Source of the DNA: Aerococcus viridans
GTDB lineage: Bacteria > Bacillota > Bacilli > Lactobacillales > Aerococcaceae
NCBI RefSeq assembly: GCF_001543285.1
Contig: NZ_CP014164.1
Coordinates: 1,054,001-1,118,000 of the forward strand
DNA: 64,000 bases
Direction of reading: 5' to 3'
The translations under genes and the position numbers were made by a program. Below are positions 1-10,080 of the stretch, one piece after another. The notes under the pieces were generated by a model. The model worked only from the letters and a program-made list of their open reading frames with translations, was not told where the DNA came from and made no database searches. The first letter of the stretch is position 1, and every line of letters starts with the position of its first letter.

Positions 1-917
1 ATGGTGACATCGTGGAAATTCTAACGTCACCGAATTCGGCAGGACCATCGCGTGACTGGGTAAACTTGGTGAAAACTTCGCGGGCCCGCAACCGTATCAA
101 GCGATTCTTTAAATTGCAGGACCGTGACCAAGCGGTAGAACAAGGTCGACATGCGCTTGAAGAAACCCTTGATAATCTAGGTTTCAAATTAAAAGATGTC
201 TACAAAAAAGAAGATATCAGTAAAACATTAGACCGGTTCAACTTCTCGACTGAAGAAGACTTGTTTGCGGCGATTGGCTTTGGCGAATTATCATCAACTG
301 CAGTCGCTAACCGTTTAACTGAGCGGGAACGCCGGTTACGTGCAGCTGAGAAGAACAGAGAATCCGTTGAAGAGACCCTGAAAGAATCAGGCGAACAGAA
401 GAAACTCAGCAAGACTCAAAAGCAATCTAGTCATGTGCGCCGTAAAGCGTCTAAATCTAGTTCTGGTGTCATTGTTGAAGGTTTGGATTCACTCCTAGTC
501 CGACTAGCCCATTGTTGCAATCCTGTACCAGGAGACGATATTGTGGGGTATATCACTAAAGGGAGAGGAGTTTCCGTCCACCGCAGAGACTGTAAGAATG
601 TGCAGGTCCCTGAGGATGAACAAGACCGCTTGATTTCAGTTGAGTGGGAAGATGCCAGCAAGAATGTGGATAACCAATATGAAGTGGAAATTGTGGTTGA
701 AGGTGAAGACCGGTCTGGCTTCTTGAATGAGGTGTTACAGATCATCACGCCGATTGCTGGATCAGTTACCAATATTAACGGTAACGTCAACCATGACGAT
801 AATTCTGTCAAAGTGAGACTTCGTTTTGTCATTCAAAACGTCAATCAACTGGATAAGATTATCGACCGGGTGAAGAATATTCCGGATGTTTATACGGTTG
901 CCCGTGCTAAGGAATAA
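1..917 (+). CDS. relA: (p)ppGpp synthetase/hydrolase RelA, C-terminal part (5' end outside window)
   Basis: This is the C-terminal 300-odd residues of a long RelA/SpoT (RSH) enzyme, which makes and degrades the stringent-response alarmone (p)ppGpp. The reading frame is already open at the window edge and begins inside the TGS domain (GDIVEILTSPNSAGPSRDW), so the synthetase and hydrolase domains lie upstream. A helical region follows, then the conserved-cysteine segment (LAHCCNPVPGDDIVG), and a C-terminal ACT domain (about the last 75 residues) ends in VARAKE. The GTG at 12 is an internal codon, not the start. dtd follows 42 bases later, the usual relA-dtd order in Firmicutes. Confidence 0.95.
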   Translation, partial: GDIVEILTSPNSAGPSRDWVNLVKTSRARNRIKRFFKLQDRDQAVEQGRHALEETLDNLGFKLKDVYKKEDISKTLDRFNFSTEEDLFAAIGFGELSSTAVANRLTERERRLRAAEKNRESVEETLKESGEQKKLSKTQKQSSHVRRKASKSSSGVIVEGLDSLLVRLAHCCNPVPGDDIVGYITKGRGVSVHRRDCKNVQVPEDEQDRLISVEWEDASKNVDNQYEVEIVVEGEDRSGFLNEVLQIITPIAGSVTNINGNVNHDDNSVKVRLRFVIQNVNQLDKIIDRVKNIPDVYTVARAKE

Positions 918-959
918 AGTAAGAATTGATCGTAATGAGAAATTTATTGGAGGGTTTGA

Positions 960-1409
960 ATGCGAATTATCGTGCAAAGAGTTAGTCAAGCTAACGTTGC
1001 CATTGATGAAAAAGTTGTTGGTGAAATTAGTAAAGGGTTTGTACTTTTAGTCGGCGTTCATGATGATGACACGGCGGAAACTGTGGCATATATGGCTAGA
1101 AAGATTGCAAATATGCGGATTTTCGCTGACGAGGATGATAAGTTGAACCTGAACATCGACCAGGTGTCTGGTGCAATATTATCTATTTCGCAATTTACCC
1201 TTTATGCTAGAACTAAAAAAGGCAACCGACCATCATTTATCGATGCTGCCAAACCAAACCACGGCGATAAAATGTATCAATTATTAAATGAAACATTACG
1301 TAATGAATATGGGTTAAAGGTTGCAGAGGGTGAATTTGGTGCCGATATGCAGGTATCACTCATCAATGACGGTCCAGTGACCATCATATTAGACTCGGAT
1401 GAAGGTTAG
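960..1409 (+). CDS. dtd: D-aminoacyl-tRNA deacylase
   Basis: DTD removes D-amino acids (and glycine from tRNA-Ala) mischarged onto tRNA and so protects translation. The 149 residues are the usual full length. The two family signatures are present: SQFT at residues 77-80 and GPVT at 138-141. The ATG is preceded by TTGGAGGGTTTGA, a good ribosome binding site. The gene sits directly behind relA and is followed by a strong bidirectional terminator that separates it from the convergent amidase gene. Confidence 0.95.
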   Translation: MRIIVQRVSQANVAIDEKVVGEISKGFVLLVGVHDDDTAETVAYMARKIANMRIFADEDDKLNLNIDQVSGAILSISQFTLYARTKKGNRPSFIDAAKPNHGDKMYQLLNETLRNEYGLKVAEGEFGADMQVSLINDGPVTIILDSDEG

Positions 1410-1436
1410 CATGAAGATTAAGATAGATCAAACATA

Positions 1437-1481
1437 AAAAAATACCGATTGCTAGAGAATTTCCGGCAATCGGTATTTTTC
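1437..1481. terminator. Bidirectional intrinsic terminator between dtd and the amidase gene
   Basis: A perfect 12-bp stem (1441-1452 with 1466-1477, AATACCGATTGC) is flanked by A-rich and T-rich runs, so it can end transcription from both convergent genes. Confidence 0.9.
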
Positions 1482-1510
1482 TTGTTTTGGCAGTAGTGAC
1501 AAAAAATCAA

Positions 1511-2866
1511 TTATTGATAGTAAATCACTAAAGCGTTGTAAATGGCGTCGGCAACTTGGTTCCAGTATTCTTCTTGACTGAATACGGCCACGTCACTTGG
1601 TGTTGACATGTATCCAAGTTCTAGTAGGACACCTTCGCCAGCTAATTCTCGGATAACTTGGAAGTCACCGAATTTAACACCGTTAGATTCTAATGGTAAT
1701 TGTTCCATTAATTGGGCTTGAATCTCATGGGCTACTGGGATGGAATCGTCGCCGTAGTAGTAAGCTGTTGTGCCGGATGCACCTGTTGATTCAATTGCAT
1801 CATAGTGGAAGGAAATCAATAGGTCAGCGTCTGCTTGGTTGGCTGTATATGGAATATCAGCTAAAGCAACATCTGAATCATCATCTCGGGTTAAAATCAC
1901 ATTTACGCCTGCTGCTTCAAGTTTTTCCTTAACGGTTAGGGCAGTTTGTAAGGTGACTTCTTTTTCATATAGACCGTCTGTTACAGCACCTGGGTCGATA
2001 CCACCGTGACCTGGGTCTAATACAATGGTCCGGCCGGCTAATGTACTGGTTGCTTCCACTGCTTTTGCTTTATCCGCCATGGCAGTTGAATCACTTTCTG
2101 ATAACCAGTTAACGATATACCCCTCAGTACCATCGACTGAGCGAACATGGTAGTATTCATTTTCTTGACCAAGGTAGGCAAATTGTTCGTTTAGGGCACC
2201 TTTGGCTAAGATTTCAGAGTCTTTATTGGCTTCGCTACGAATATTTACCCCATCAGCAGTTGCCTTGACAGTAAAGTTGTAATCAGATAGAAATTCATCG
2301 AAAGTTGATTGTTCTTCTTCTGTAATTTCAGTATTTTCCTCGTAGGCAATTGTTCCTGGTGTCACATCGATTTCTGTTTGTTTCACCCAACCAATTTCAC
2401 CAGAAAGTTGAATTTGGGCCCAACCATCCGCTTGGTGTAAGATTTGGTATTTTGAATTCTTTTCGGCAGATGTTAAGACCGTCGCGTCCTCTGAGTTTTC
2501 TTCGTAGATTTGAATATCATCTATTAAGGTTGTGGCAATGAAATCAGAGGAATCGATATCTTGGTTATCAGCTAACCAAGTTGGTATCCAACCCACTTCA
2601 TTGTTATCAAGTAGGACATAGTACCAATTATTTTCTTGTCTGAGTATTCGATAAGGATTACTGCCGTCAAGTTGGTCTTTAATATCATAAGTTATCCCAG
2701 GTCCTTCACGAAGGTTGACAACATTGGTAGATAGTTCTTTATAGGATGCTTTGTTGTATTGATATAATTGTAATGAGGAGAAACCAACGATTCCTGTTAC
2801 AAAAATAAGATAGAGTAGATAGACTACTTTATTTTGTTGGAAGTGGTTCTCAGAATGATTTGTCAA
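1511..2866 (-). CDS. N-acetylmuramoyl-L-alanine amidase (Amidase_3) with SH3b repeats
   Basis: A 451-residue membrane-anchored peptidoglycan hydrolase that cleaves the bond between N-acetylmuramic acid and L-alanine. There is a cytoplasmic start of about 12 residues, one membrane segment (about 13-36), then three bacterial SH3 domains (about 40-100, 108-170 and 195-258) that probably bind the wall. The catalytic Amidase_3 domain runs from about 278 to 451. Zinc ligands can be placed at H287 (DPGHGG), E301 (YEKEV) and H354 (SFHYD), with the catalytic glutamate at E416 (LLELGY). The start codon is TTG with GAGGTG upstream. It lies alone, divergent from the hisS leader. Confidence 0.92.
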   Translation of the reverse strand: MTNHSENHFQQNKVVYLLYLIFVTGIVGFSSLQLYQYNKASYKELSTNVVNLREGPGITYDIKDQLDGSNPYRILRQENNWYYVLLDNNEVGWIPTWLADNQDIDSSDFIATTLIDDIQIYEENSEDATVLTSAEKNSKYQILHQADGWAQIQLSGEIGWVKQTEIDVTPGTIAYEENTEITEEEQSTFDEFLSDYNFTVKATADGVNIRSEANKDSEILAKGALNEQFAYLGQENEYYHVRSVDGTEGYIVNWLSESDSTAMADKAKAVEATSTLAGRTIVLDPGHGGIDPGAVTDGLYEKEVTLQTALTVKEKLEAAGVNVILTRDDDSDVALADIPYTANQADADLLISFHYDAIESTGASGTTAYYYGDDSIPVAHEIQAQLMEQLPLESNGVKFGDFQVIRELAGEGVLLELGYMSTPSDVAVFSQEEYWNQVADAIYNALVIYYQ

Positions 2867-2994
2867 TTCGCGTACACCTCAGTAATTCACCAGAAATTCC
2901 GGTAGAAAAATTTTATATTTTTGCTAAAATTTGGTATTATTATAACTCAGTTTACCTTTCTTGTGATAACTGAACAACTAGAAAATATACTATC

Positions 2995-3023
2995 TTGACA
3001 CTTTTTTTGTTTTGATATAAGAT
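2995..3023 (+). promoter_or_regulatory. Promoter of the hisS-aspS leader
   Basis: TTGACA at 2995-3000 is followed after 17 bases by TAAGAT (3018-3023); an overlapping TATAAG gives a 15-base spacer. It lies just upstream of the T-box leader. Confidence 0.6.
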
Positions 3024-3029
3024 AGGGAA

Positions 3030-3265
3030 CGAATAATCCAATGAAAGAGCAAGAATAATTGTCGACATTTCTAGAGAGAGCTAACGGGTGAGAATGCTCA
3101 ATGTCATTTATTTGCAAACACTCTGGAGGAGAATAGTGCAAAGCTATTCCGTCACGCACGTTACGCGGCAAGCAACAGCCATAGCTGTTGAAATTAAGGT
3201 GGTACCACGAAGTTAACTCGTCCTTATATTCCTATTGTTGGAATGTAAGGCGAGTTTTTTATTTT
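3030..3265 (+). promoter_or_regulatory. T-box riboswitch controlling hisS-aspS
   Basis: A tRNA-sensing T-box leader. The antiterminator T-box sequence AAGGTGGTACCACG is at 3196-3209. The terminator hairpin is at about 3214-3260, with arms starting AACTCG and ending CGAGTT before a T run. Stem I ends at the conserved TGGAG (3124-3128). When this region is aligned with the glycine T-box at 22990-23196, the specifier position reads AAC followed by A (3117-3119), an Asn codon; CAC (His) overlaps it at 3119-3121 but is shifted two bases from the aligned position. See findings. Confidence 0.93.
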
Positions 3266-3285
3266 TATTTTAAAGGAGGGGTATT

Positions 3286-4578
3286 GTGATTCAACGACCA
3301 AAAGGGACTGCAGACATCTTACCTGAAGATATGAATTTATGGCATTTTATAGAGGAAACTGCCAGAAGAATTCTAAACCAATATCGTTATTTTGAGATTC
3401 GTACACCCATGTTTGAAAGTTATGAATTATTTTCCCGTAGTGTAGGAGAAACAACAGATGTAGTGTCTAAAGAAATGTATGATTTTTATGACAAGGGTAA
3501 CCGTCATATTGCCTTGAAACCTGAGGGAACAGCACCAATTGTCCGGGCGTATGTGGAAAATAAATTATACGCACCTGAACAGGTGAAACCTTATAAAGTC
3601 TACTATATGGGACCAATGTTCCGTTATGAAAGACCGCAAAGCGGCCGTTTACGCCAATTCCATCAAATCGGTGTTGAAGTATTTGGTGAAGCAAATGCTG
3701 CCAAAGATGTAGAAACGATTGCTTTAGCTATGGACCTATTCAAATCGCTAAATATCCAACATATCAAGCTAGTGATCAATTCATTAGGGGATACAAGTTC
3801 GCGTCTTGCATACCGCCAAGCCCTAATTGACTACCTAACACCATTTACGGAGGAATTATCTGAAGAGTCAAAAACACGTCTACATAAAAATCCGTTACGT
3901 GTATTGGATTCAAAAGATAAAAAAGATATCGAAATCGTGGCCAATGCGCCATCAATCTTGGATTACCTTTCTGAAGAATCAACTAAACGCTTTAATGAAG
4001 TGCAATCATTATTAACAGCCTTAGGTATTGAATTTGAAATCGATCCAAATATGGTACGTGGTTTAGACTACTACCAAGACACAATCTTCGAAATTATGTC
4101 TGAAGATAAAGTCTTTGGTGCCCAAACAACAATTTGTGGTGGGGGTAATTATGACGGCCTAGTCCAAGAGATTTCAGATGGTAAAGAATCTGCTCCAGGA
4201 TTTGGTTTCGGTTTAGGAATCGAGCGTTTAATCTTATTGATGAAGGCGCAAGAAGTTCAAGTACCAGACATGCATGAGCTTGACGTTTATGTGGTGAATA
4301 TCGGAGACGGTACGGATGAAGCAGCGATGAAAGTTTTACAATATGTTCGTCACGCTGGTTTTTCAGCTGACCGAAACTTCTTTGGTGCCAAACCTAAAAA
4401 ACAATTTAGAGACGCCAATAAACTAGGTGCAGACTTGGTTGTTACTATTGGGGAATCTGAATTGGAAAATAACCAAATCACGGTTAAACATATGACCTCT
4501 GGTAAAGAAGCTGCCTACCCGCTAGAAAAATTTGCGGATGATTTTGCAAGCATTTACCAAGAATTAAACCAAAAATAG
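3286..4578 (+). CDS. hisS: Histidyl-tRNA synthetase
   Basis: HisRS, a class II synthetase that charges tRNA-His in the cytoplasm. The 430 residues are the usual length. Motif 2 is visible ([11 protein letters not shown] followed by [10 protein letters not shown]), as are the histidine-A motif ([13 protein letters not shown]) and motif 3 ([12 protein letters not shown]). A C-terminal anticodon-binding domain covers about the last 100 residues. The start is GTG at 3286, four bases after a very strong AAAGGAGGGG site. It forms an operon with aspS, 58 bases downstream, under the T-box leader. Confidence 0.97.
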   Translation: MIQRPKGTADILPEDMNLWHFIEETARRILNQYRYFEIRTPMFESYELFSRSVGETTDVVSKEMYDFYDKGNRHIALKPEGTAPIVRAYVENKLYAPEQVKPYKVYYMGPMFRYERPQSGRLRQFHQIGVEVFGEANAAKDVETIALAMDLFKSLNIQHIKLVINSLGDTSSRLAYRQALIDYLTPFTEELSEESKTRLHKNPLRVLDSKDKKDIEIVANAPSILDYLSEESTKRFNEVQSLLTALGIEFEIDPNMVRGLDYYQDTIFEIMSEDKVFGAQTTICGGGNYDGLVQEISDGKESAPGFGFGLGIERLILLMKAQEVQVPDMHELDVYVVNIGDGTDEAAMKVLQYVRHAGFSADRNFFGAKPKKQFRDANKLGADLVVTIGESELENNQITVKHMTSGKEAAYPLEKFADDFASIYQELNQK

Positions 4579-4636
4579 TGATGTTTAAATAGAGATACGA
4601 AACAAAAGAGATTTAAAATAAAAGGAGCTGCATATA

Positions 4637-6406
4637 ATGCAACGTAGTGTGTATTGTGGAAATGTGTCTAACGAATTCGTTGGACAAACTGTTACATTAA
4701 AAGGATGGGTACAAAAACGTCGTGACCTAGGTGGGGTAATCTTTGTTGATTTACGCGACCGCGAGGGTATCGTTCAAGCTGTATTCAACGTTGAAAACTT
4801 AGGGGACCAATTCGCTGAGGCTGAACGTTTACGTTCTGAGTACGTGATTGAGGTAACTGGTGAAGTTGTGTTACGTGGTGAAGGATTAGCGAACCCGAAA
4901 ATTAAAACTGGGGACATTGAAGTAATGGTTTCTGATTTAACAATCTTAAACATTTCAAAAACACCACCATTCCCAGTTGAAGATGACATTGATGTAAACG
5001 ACGAAATTCGTATGAAATACCGTTACGTAGATTTACGTCGTCCAAAAATGGCGAATAACATGAAATTACGTCATCAAGTAGTATCTACAATTCATCGTTA
5101 CTTAGACGATCAAGAATTTATCGAAGTAGAAACACCTTACTTAACAAAATCTACACCAGAGGGTGCGCGTGACTACTTAGTACCATCTCGTGTACATCCA
5201 GGTGAATTCTATGCATTACCGCAATCTCCACAATTATTTAAACAATTGTTGATGTCTGCCGGTATGGACCGTTACTACCAAGTTGTTCGTTGTTTCCGTG
5301 ATGAAGATTTACGTGGAGACCGTCAACCAGAATTTACGCAAATCGATTTAGAAACAACTTTCTTAACACAAGAAGAAATTCGTGATTTAGTAGAAGGTAT
5401 GTTGAAAACAGTTGTGAAACGTACTAAAAACATTGATATCACTGAAAACTTCCCAATCATTACTTATGACGATGCAATGGCACGTTATGGAAACGACAAA
5501 CCAGATACGCGTTTCGGTTTAGAATTGGTGGAAATTTCTGATATCGTTGATCAATACGAATTCAAAGTATTCAACCAAGCAATTGAAAAAGGTGGCATCG
5601 TTAAAGCCATCAATATTAAAGGTGCTGGTGACAACTATTCTCGTAAAGACTTAGATAACTTAACACCATTTGCATCTACATACGGGGCTAAAGGTGTAGC
5701 TTGGATCAAAGTGACTGACGAAGGTTTATCAGGTCCTATTGGTAAATTCTTTAAAGACAATCCTGCACCATTGATGGACCGTTTACAAGCTGAAACTGGT
5801 GATGTCTTAGTATTCGTTGCAGACAAAGAATCTGTAGTTAACCAATCATTATCTGAAATCCGCTTGAAATTCGGTCGCGAATTAGACTTAATGGACAAAA
5901 ACCAATTCAACTTCCTATGGGTAACAAACTGGCCATTGCTTGAGTACGATGAAGATACAAAACGATTCAATGCAATGCACCACCCATTCACTATGCCTAA
6001 CGAGGAAGACGTGGATAAATTAGCTGAAAACCCAGAAGACGTATACGCACAAGCTTACGATATCGTTTTAAATGGTTACGAAATCGGGGGTGGATCATTA
6101 CGTATCTACCAAAAAGACATGCAAATGCAAATGTTCAAAGCTTTAGGCTTTACAGAAGAATCTGCAATTTCTCAATTTGGCTTTTTATTAAATGCTTTAG
6201 ACTATGGTTTCCCACCACACGGCGGATTAGCTTTAGGTCTAGACCGTTTAGTAATGTTATTAGCTGGTGAAGAAAACATCCGTGAAGTGATTGCCTTCCC
6301 TAAAAATGGTCGTGCATTTGACCCACTAACAGAAGCCCCAAGCCAAGTATCAGAACAACAATTAGAAGAATTATCATTATCAATCACTACAATTGATTTT
6401 GATTAA
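4637..6406 (+). CDS. aspS: Aspartyl-tRNA synthetase
   Basis: Bacterial-type class IIb AspRS of 589 residues, the normal length. The N-terminal OB-fold anticodon domain includes [11 protein letters not shown] at 23-33. Next come motif 2 ([18 protein letters not shown]), the bacterial GAD insertion (about 290-420) and motif 3 ([13 protein letters not shown]). It charges tRNA-Asp. Whether it also misacylates tRNA-Asn cannot be read safely from the sequence, but that matters here because the operon's T-box seems to display an Asn codon. The start ATG has AAAGGAG upstream, and a terminator follows the gene directly. Confidence 0.97.
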   Translation: MQRSVYCGNVSNEFVGQTVTLKGWVQKRRDLGGVIFVDLRDREGIVQAVFNVENLGDQFAEAERLRSEYVIEVTGEVVLRGEGLANPKIKTGDIEVMVSDLTILNISKTPPFPVEDDIDVNDEIRMKYRYVDLRRPKMANNMKLRHQVVSTIHRYLDDQEFIEVETPYLTKSTPEGARDYLVPSRVHPGEFYALPQSPQLFKQLLMSAGMDRYYQVVRCFRDEDLRGDRQPEFTQIDLETTFLTQEEIRDLVEGMLKTVVKRTKNIDITENFPIITYDDAMARYGNDKPDTRFGLELVEISDIVDQYEFKVFNQAIEKGGIVKAINIKGAGDNYSRKDLDNLTPFASTYGAKGVAWIKVTDEGLSGPIGKFFKDNPAPLMDRLQAETGDVLVFVADKESVVNQSLSEIRLKFGRELDLMDKNQFNFLWVTNWPLLEYDEDTKRFNAMHHPFTMPNEEDVDKLAENPEDVYAQAYDIVLNGYEIGGGSLRIYQKDMQMQMFKALGFTEESAISQFGFLLNALDYGFPPHGGLALGLDRLVMLLAGEENIREVIAFPKNGRAFDPLTEAPSQVSEQQLEELSLSITTIDFD

Positions 6407-6408
6407 GT

Positions 6409-6438
6409 TAAAAAAATGGCCTCAGGGCCATTTTTTTA
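6409..6438 (+). terminator. Intrinsic terminator after aspS
   Basis: Stem AAAAAATGGCC / GGGCCATTTTTTT with a three-base loop directly behind the aspS stop codon. Confidence 0.88.
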
Positions 6439-6553
6439 TATTCACAGGAAACTTGAATTGTCATATCTAATAATCTTGAAGTGTATATATATGTCATATG
6501 GTAGAATATACTTAGACATATATTTACTTTTTATTTGGAGGAGGATTAAGTTA

Positions 6554-7579
6554 ATGAGTAAAAAATCATGGATATTAGCAATTGTTGCTGTTATTATCCT
6601 CGCACTGGGTGCATTTGGTAGCCAATTGACTAGCCAAACCAATATCAATAATTTGCTTGCTGGAGGATCAAATGCCTTTTCAAACGCGCAAAATATTATT
6701 GAAACAGGTGACACAAACCGTCAGGTGGCGGTGTTAGAAATCGATGGAACGATTGCAGATAACTCTGGGTCAGGTGCTTTTTCTGAAGGAATGGATTACC
6801 AGGGTATCCTAGATGCTATTGAAGGAATTAAAGAAAATGACAACATTCAAGCGCTATTATTAACCGTCAATTCACCAGGTGGTGGGGTATACGAAAGTAC
6901 AGAATTATATAACGCCTTACTTGACTTAAAAGAAAGCCGTGAAATCCCAATTTATGTTTCTATGGGACAAATGGCTGCTTCAGGTGGTTATATGATTTCA
7001 ATGGTTGGTGACCAAATCTATACGGATAGTGAAACAACTACTGGTTCAATTGGTGTCATCATGCAAGTGCCGAACTTCTCAGGCTTTATGGAAGAGCATG
7101 GTTTAGCTATGGACACCTATAAATCAGGGGCATTGAAAGATATGGGTTCATCATTTAGAGGTGCTTCTGATGAAGAAAAAAACGTATTAAATTCTTTCAT
7201 TCAAGAGAAATACAACCGTTTTGTTGAGATTGTAGCGAATGGCCGCGGTATGTCAACTGATGACGTGAAAAAATTAGCTGATGGCCGTATTTATTCAGGA
7301 AGTCAAGCCGTTGAAAATGGCTTAGCTGACCAAATTGGGTACGAAGAAGATGCTTTAGCAGCCTTAAGAGCTGATAACAACCTGGAAACAGCTACCGTTG
7401 TAGACTACTCACCTACATCTGCTACTTCATGGCTGACTGATTTTATGTCATTATTAGCTGAGAAAAACTTATTTACTGGTCAATCAGAAACCAATACAGC
7501 GGATGAAATGACGCAAATTTTAGAGGTTTTAGAAGATACCTCAACACCTCAATTCTATTACATGTACGGAGGTGAATAA
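6554..7579 (+). CDS. sppA: Signal peptide peptidase SppA, S49 family
   Basis: A membrane-bound serine protease that degrades leftover signal peptides; in Bacillus it also acts in resistance to cell-envelope stress. The chosen start (MSKKSW) gives 341 residues and has GGAGGAGG upstream. A longer reading from 6416 would run through the aspS terminator and promoter and was not used. An N-terminal membrane anchor (about 5-24) precedes one S49 domain. The Ser/Lys dyad of the short Gram-positive type is visible as S143 (AASGGYM) and K195 (SGALKDM), spaced 52 residues apart as in Bacillus SppA. It is followed one base later by an RDD-family gene. Confidence 0.93.
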   Translation: MSKKSWILAIVAVIILALGAFGSQLTSQTNINNLLAGGSNAFSNAQNIIETGDTNRQVAVLEIDGTIADNSGSGAFSEGMDYQGILDAIEGIKENDNIQALLLTVNSPGGGVYESTELYNALLDLKESREIPIYVSMGQMAASGGYMISMVGDQIYTDSETTTGSIGVIMQVPNFSGFMEEHGLAMDTYKSGALKDMGSSFRGASDEEKNVLNSFIQEKYNRFVEIVANGRGMSTDDVKKLADGRIYSGSQAVENGLADQIGYEEDALAALRADNNLETATVVDYSPTSATSWLTDFMSLLAEKNLFTGQSETNTADEMTQILEVLEDTSTPQFYYMYGGE

Positions 7580-7580
7580 G

Positions 7581-8234
7581 ATGTTTAAACGCCGTAAAAA
7601 AGCTAAGGATAATCAAGACAGTGTTGAATTGCCGAAGCTAAATGAACGTCTTTATGAAGGGTCAGTAGAAACAGATTTTAAAGAAAAACGTCGTGAACGC
7701 AAAATTAAATCTTTGCAAGCTTCACCGCAAGAAATCTTTTCAAATTATCGCCGTAACCTAGAAGCAGATATTGCTTCAGGCTATGCTCGTAATCTATATG
7801 GCGGTTTCTGGATTCGTTTGGTTGCCTTCTTAATTGATTTACTGATGGTATACGCCTTACGTTTACTAGTCACGGGTGTCTTAAATGCAGTAACACAAGG
7901 CGCTTATAGCACCTTACCTGCTGCAGTAACTTTCCTAGTCGATCAATTCGTCTTAATTGCCTACTTTACCTTGTCCACATTCTGGACCAATGGCCAAACG
8001 ATTGGTAAAGGGTTACTAGGGCTTCAAGTTGTAACCAACAAGCAATACAAATTATCCTTTATGACATGTTTACTTCGTGAAGGTTTAGGGAAAGTGATTT
8101 TAACGACAATTCCGTTTTTAGGTTTGATGGTTGTCTTTTCAAACAAGCGTCAAAATTTCATGGATTACTTTACAGATACAAATGTCATTTCATTAGGACA
8201 ATTTGCTATGTTGTTTGAAGAAAATGCGATTTAA
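7581..8234 (+). CDS. RDD-family membrane protein (YteJ-like partner of SppA)
   Basis: A 217-residue membrane protein. A charged cytoplasmic N-terminus (about 1-70, rich in Lys and Arg) is followed by an RDD domain with hydrophobic segments near 75-100, 108-130 and 165-185. The name-giving Arg/Asp residues appear as WIRLVAFLIDLLM and NFMDYFTDTNVIS. The ATG at 7581 is preceded by GGAGGTG, and the gene starts one base after sppA stops, so the two are co-expressed. The same sppA-RDD pairing exists in Bacillus subtilis (sppA-yteJ), where the RDD protein is reported to inhibit SppA; a similar role here is inferred from that pairing. Confidence 0.85.
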   Translation: MFKRRKKAKDNQDSVELPKLNERLYEGSVETDFKEKRRERKIKSLQASPQEIFSNYRRNLEADIASGYARNLYGGFWIRLVAFLIDLLMVYALRLLVTGVLNAVTQGAYSTLPAAVTFLVDQFVLIAYFTLSTFWTNGQTIGKGLLGLQVVTNKQYKLSFMTCLLREGLGKVILTTIPFLGLMVVFSNKRQNFMDYFTDTNVISLGQFAMLFEENAI

Positions 8235-8240
8235 TAATTT

Positions 8241-8274
8241 ACAAAAGGTGTAGCTAAAACGCTACACCTTTTGT
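8241..8274 (+). terminator. Intrinsic terminator after the RDD gene
   Basis: A perfect 14-bp stem (ACAAAAGGTGTAGC paired with its complement) with a six-base loop. Confidence 0.88.
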
Positions 8275-8326
8275 GGTACTTTGGATAATGAAAACAGCAC
8301 CATTTATTGCACCAATTGAATAACTC

Positions 8327-8354
8327 TTGATTTTTTTGTTAGGTGCGTTATAAT
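8327..8354 (+). promoter_or_regulatory. Promoter of the pyr operon
   Basis: TTGATT (8327-8332), a 16-base spacer, then a consensus TATAAT (8349-8354). The PyrR-binding leader starts about 30 bases downstream. Confidence 0.75.
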
Positions 8355-8383
8355 AATGAGAAATATATGAAAACCTTTAACTT

Positions 8384-8485
8384 GCGTCCAGAGAGACGAA
8401 GAAGGCATGACACGTCTAGTTTTTAACCGAATGGGGAAAGACTACTTCTTTTTGCGCACGCAAGTAGGGAAGTAGTCTTTTTTCT
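8384..8485 (+). promoter_or_regulatory. PyrR-dependent attenuator upstream of pyrR
   Basis: The RNA loop GTCCAGAGAGAC (8386-8397) matches the PyrR anti-antiterminator consensus core TCCNGNGAG. Downstream is a terminator with arms AAAGACTACTTC and AAGTAGTCTTTTTT (about 8437-8483). When UMP is plentiful, PyrR bound to the loop would favour termination before pyrR. Confidence 0.88.
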
Positions 8486-8492
8486 TACTTAA

Positions 8493-9020
<528 letters not shown>

Positions 9021-9041
9021 GCGTAGTGTATTACTTTAAGT

Positions 9042-9149
9042 GGGTCCGAGAGGCTACAAGTGATTTTTCTATGTGAACTGGTTTTTGTGGAACCAGTGTA
9101 TTCACCTAGCGAAGTGCTTGTAGACATGGATCTACAAGCACTTTTTTCC
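9042..9149 (+). promoter_or_regulatory. Second PyrR attenuator, between pyrR and pyrB
   Basis: GGTCCGAGAGGCT (about 9043-9055) is a close match to the PyrR-binding consensus. A competing hairpin (CTGGTT/AACCAG) and a 13-bp terminator stem (9112-9124 with 9131-9143, then six T) follow. It lets pyrBCD be attenuated separately from pyrR. Confidence 0.9.
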
Positions 9150-9168
9150 GATGAAAGTAGGTATATGA

Positions 9169-10080
9169 ATGCGACATTTCTTATCTGTAGAACAATTTAC
9201 CAATGAAGAATTTATGATGTTAGTGAGGCGAGCATCTGACTTTAAACATGGACGAGACAGTTTTAAGAGCGACCGAACGATCGTGAACATGTTCTTTGAA
9301 AATTCAACGCGAACTAAAATGAGTTTTGAGATGGCTGAACACAAAATTGGCATGCATCAGATGAATTTTGACGTAACAACGTCATCCGTTAATAAAGGGG
9401 AGTCTTTATACGACTCAGTCTTGACCATGCAAGCAATCGGTGCCGACATTGTGGTTATCCGCCATCCTGACGCTAATTATCCTGACCAACTGGTTAACCT
9501 TGATGTGCAGGTGGTTAACGCGGGTTCAGGAGCAGGTCAACATCCATCCCAATCTTTACTTGATATTATGACTATTTACGAAGAATTCGGTGACTTTAGA
9601 GACTTAGATATCGCTATTATTGGTGATATCATGTACTCAAGGGTAGCCGTTTCCAATATGATGATGCTAAATCAACTAGGGGCGAATGTAATTTTTGCTG
9701 GGCCAGACCAGTACTTTGATAAGCGTTATGAAAAATTTGGTGAGTGGATGTCAGTTGACGACGCTGTAAAAACGGCAGATGTCGTGATGATGCTAAGGGT
9801 TCAATTGGAACGGCATCCAAACGGGGACAAGCCTTTTGAAAAGGCCGACTATCATGAACAATTCGGTTTAACGCGTGAACGATTCCAAACCATGAAAGAC
9901 CATGCCATTATCATGCACCCGGCGCCAGTTAACCGGGATGTTGAGATTGCGGATGAATTGATCGAATGCGAGAAGAGTCGGATTGTGTCACAGATGTCAA
10001 ATGGGGTTTATGCACGTATTGCAATTTTGGAATGGGTATTGAAAGGAAGATATGATGAGCTTAATAATCACAAATGGTAA
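9169..10080 (+). CDS. pyrB: Aspartate carbamoyltransferase catalytic subunit
   Basis: ATCase condenses carbamoyl phosphate with aspartate, the first committed step of pyrimidine synthesis. It has 303 residues, normal for the Gram-positive catalytic chain, which works without a regulatory PyrI. The carbamoyl-phosphate motif FENSTRTKMSFE (about 43-54) and the C-terminal signature HPAPVNRD are present. The ribosome binding site is weak (AAAGTAGG). The end overlaps the start of pyrC by 29 bases, which suggests translational coupling. Confidence 0.96.
   Translation: MRHFLSVEQFTNEEFMMLVRRASDFKHGRDSFKSDRTIVNMFFENSTRTKMSFEMAEHKIGMHQMNFDVTTSSVNKGESLYDSVLTMQAIGADIVVIRHPDANYPDQLVNLDVQVVNAGSGAGQHPSQSLLDIMTIYEEFGDFRDLDIAIIGDIMYSRVAVSNMMMLNQLGANVIFAGPDQYFDKRYEKFGEWMSVDDAVKTADVVMMLRVQLERHPNGDKPFEKADYHEQFGLTRERFQTMKDHAIIMHPAPVNRDVEIADELIECEKSRIVSQMSNGVYARIAILEWVLKGRYDELNNHKW

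Noticed and set aside
431..832. Antisense open frame of 133 codons inside relA
   Set aside because: It lies wholly opposite a well-supported gene, has no ribosome binding site and no recognisable protein pattern. The same applies to the other long antisense frames, such as those at 5635-5991, 10638-10976 and 47420-47881.
3119..3121. CAC as the His specifier codon of the hisS T-box
   Set aside because: It is two bases out of register with the glycine T-box specifier when both are anchored on TGGAG, and the base after it is not a purine. It was kept only as an alternative to AAC.
6416..6553. 46-residue N-terminal extension of SppA
   Set aside because: It would start inside the aspS terminator and span the promoter region. 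GGAGGAGG stands right before the MSKKSW start, and the signal-anchor begins there.
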